A DNA stretch of 7,504 nt from contig WQWK01000092.1 in NCBI GenBank assembly GCA_009785395.1, positions 1-7,504 of the forward strand, written 5' to 3'. The stretch comes from Conexibacteraceae bacterium (GTDB lineage: Bacteria; Actinomycetota; Thermoleophilia; Solirubrobacterales; Solirubrobacteraceae). Under the pieces are notes generated by a model. The model searched no databases and was not told the DNA's origin. It saw only the letters and a list, made by a program, of their open reading frames with translations. The translations under genes and the position numbers were made by a program. Below are positions 6,806 to 7,504 of this stretch, piece after piece (the first letter of the stretch is position 1; every line of letters starts with the position of its first letter).

Positions 6806-7504
6806 ACCAGAGCTCCGACCTCTCCAAGCGTCAGCTTGTGACGCACTTCGGCCGGCCAGTCGCGAGTGTCGAGCCCGTGCGCTGCGAACAGGGCGAGGGT
6901 CACGCGCTCCTCCCCGAACGCCATGCAGCCCGTATGCGCGCGCTCGCCGGACTCGAGCAACAGGTCATAGGTCTGGCCCATGTGGTCCTGGTGGTAGTTC
7001 GATGAGGCGATCGCCGTGGGGCGGTCGCCCGCGACTGGCGCGAGCAGCTCCCACTTGAGCTCCTGGTCACGTTGCTGCGCGGCGAGCAGGCGACCGACTC
7101 GTCCGAAGAACGGATCGTTAGCGATGTCGAGCGCCAGATCGAGACCGAGCGACCTCAGCAGGTCCTCGGCCCGCGCTCGCCAACTCGCGCGCCATTCCAA
7201 CACCGTCTCGCGATCGCCGATGCGGACGATCTCACGCATGTGGAAGATCTGCATCCGGGACGGGTCGGTCGACGGCTCCCGGCGGAACACGTAGGCGTCG
7301 CCGGTGTCGAGCGTGTAGCCGCCCTCGGGCACGGGGCCGCGCTGCGCCATCGCCGGGTAGAGCTGGTAGCACGCTGCCGGTGCCAACACCATGTCGGTCT
7401 GGCACTGATGGGTGCTCCAGTCCTCACCGCGCGCGGCCGCCTCAGCCTGTTCTGCCGCCGCCGCCTCGTCGCCCTCGAACCCGAACACGGTCCCGGCGAG
7501 GTGC
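6802..7504 (-). CDS. Amino acid--[acyl-carrier-protein] ligase (class II aaRS-like), 5' partial
   Basis: Seen: a reading frame open at the window edge and ending in TGA at 6802. Numbering residues from the GTG codon at 7488, the class II synthetase core is clear. Motif 2 lies around residues 68-90 (FRREPSTDPSRMQ then HMREIVR). It is followed by DPFFGR (125-130), SSNYHQDHMG (162-171) and a motif 3-like AFGEER with Arg195. Cys40, Glu86 and Cys188 sit where the zinc ligands of carrier-protein ligases and atypical archaeal SerRS occur. Family knowledge: these enzymes adenylate an amino acid (Gly or Ala in characterised Bradyrhizobium and Agrobacterium members) and load it onto a phosphopantetheine carrier protein; they lack a tRNA-binding domain. 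The GTG at 7488 is probably not the start, because HLAGTVFGF reads straight through it in the conserved N-terminal register, so I treat the gene as truncated by the window. It is the first visible gene of the operon and overlaps the next by four bases. Substrate amino acid is not determined. Confidence 0.9.
   Translation of the reverse strand, partial: HLAGTVFGFEGDEAAAAEQAEAAARGEDWSTHQCQTDMVLAPAACYQLYPAMAQRGPVPEGGYTLDTGDAYVFRREPSTDPSRMQIFHMREIVRIGDRETVLEWRASWRARAEDLLRSLGLDLALDIANDPFFGRVGRLLAAQQRDQELKWELLAPVAGDRPTAIASSNYHQDHMGQTYDLLLESGERAHTGCMAFGEERVTLALFAAHGLDTRDWPAEVRHKLTLGEVGALV
6813..6816 (-). promoter_or_regulatory. Ribosome binding site for the DUF1839 gene
   Basis: GGAG on the minus strand lies seven bases before the GTG at 6805, inside the last codons of the ligase gene. 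It supports the GTG start and the four-base overlap, and so translational coupling of the two genes. Confidence 0.6.

Noticed and set aside
6802..7504. A genuine seryl-tRNA synthetase
   Set aside because: The motif order (FRREPS, DPFFGR, SSNYHQDHMG, AHTGCMAFGEER) and the short C-terminus match carrier-protein ligases, and the DUF1839 neighbour supports this. The N-terminus is not visible, so absence of a tRNA-binding domain is assumed.
1..7504. CRISPR arrays, tRNA or rRNA genes, insertion sequences, long repeats, terminators
   Set aside because: Coding sequence fills essentially the whole window. I saw no regularly spaced repeats, terminal inverted repeats, transposase motifs or hairpin-plus-T-tract structures by eye; a self-alignment could still reveal short repeats.

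Overview
The window is GC-rich bacterial DNA in which every supportable gene lies on the minus strand, so transcription runs from base 7504 towards base 1. High GC, GTG and TTG starts, and very tight gene packing suggest an actinobacterium or a similarly GC-rich soil bacterium. No rRNA or other taxonomic marker is present, so the assignment is loose.

In transcription order there are five genes. (1) The C-terminal part of an amino acid:[carrier protein] ligase, a class II aminoacyl-tRNA-synthetase-like enzyme that loads an amino acid onto a phosphopantetheine carrier protein instead of tRNA (7504-6802, 5' end outside the window). (2) A complete DUF1839 protein (6805-5813). (3) A GH2-like protein of the beta-mannosidase type with altered active-site surroundings (about 5802-3316). 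(4) A fused tandem alpha/beta-hydrolase of the kind annotated as 'exosortase A system-associated' (3329-1500). (5) A Wzx/MOP-type polysaccharide flippase, complete at its N-terminus and still open at base 1 (1500-1).

The genes overlap or abut at every junction (GTGA, a 1- to 10-base gap, a 14-base overlap, TGATG), so they look like the interior of one translationally coupled operon. No intergenic stretch is long enough for an internal promoter, terminator or RNA gene. The operon's promoter and probably its carrier-protein gene would lie beyond 7504.

A working model, which is inference: the ligase activates an amino acid as a carrier-protein thioester. DUF1839, which has a Cys...His...Asp layout reminiscent of the BtrH acyltransferase, could move the aminoacyl group to an acceptor. 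The GH2 protein and the tandem hydrolase would trim, transfer or release a glycan or acyl intermediate, and the flippase would carry a lipid-linked product across the membrane. That would make this an aminoacylated-glycoconjugate pathway. The individual families are known; the assembled function is not, as far as I know.
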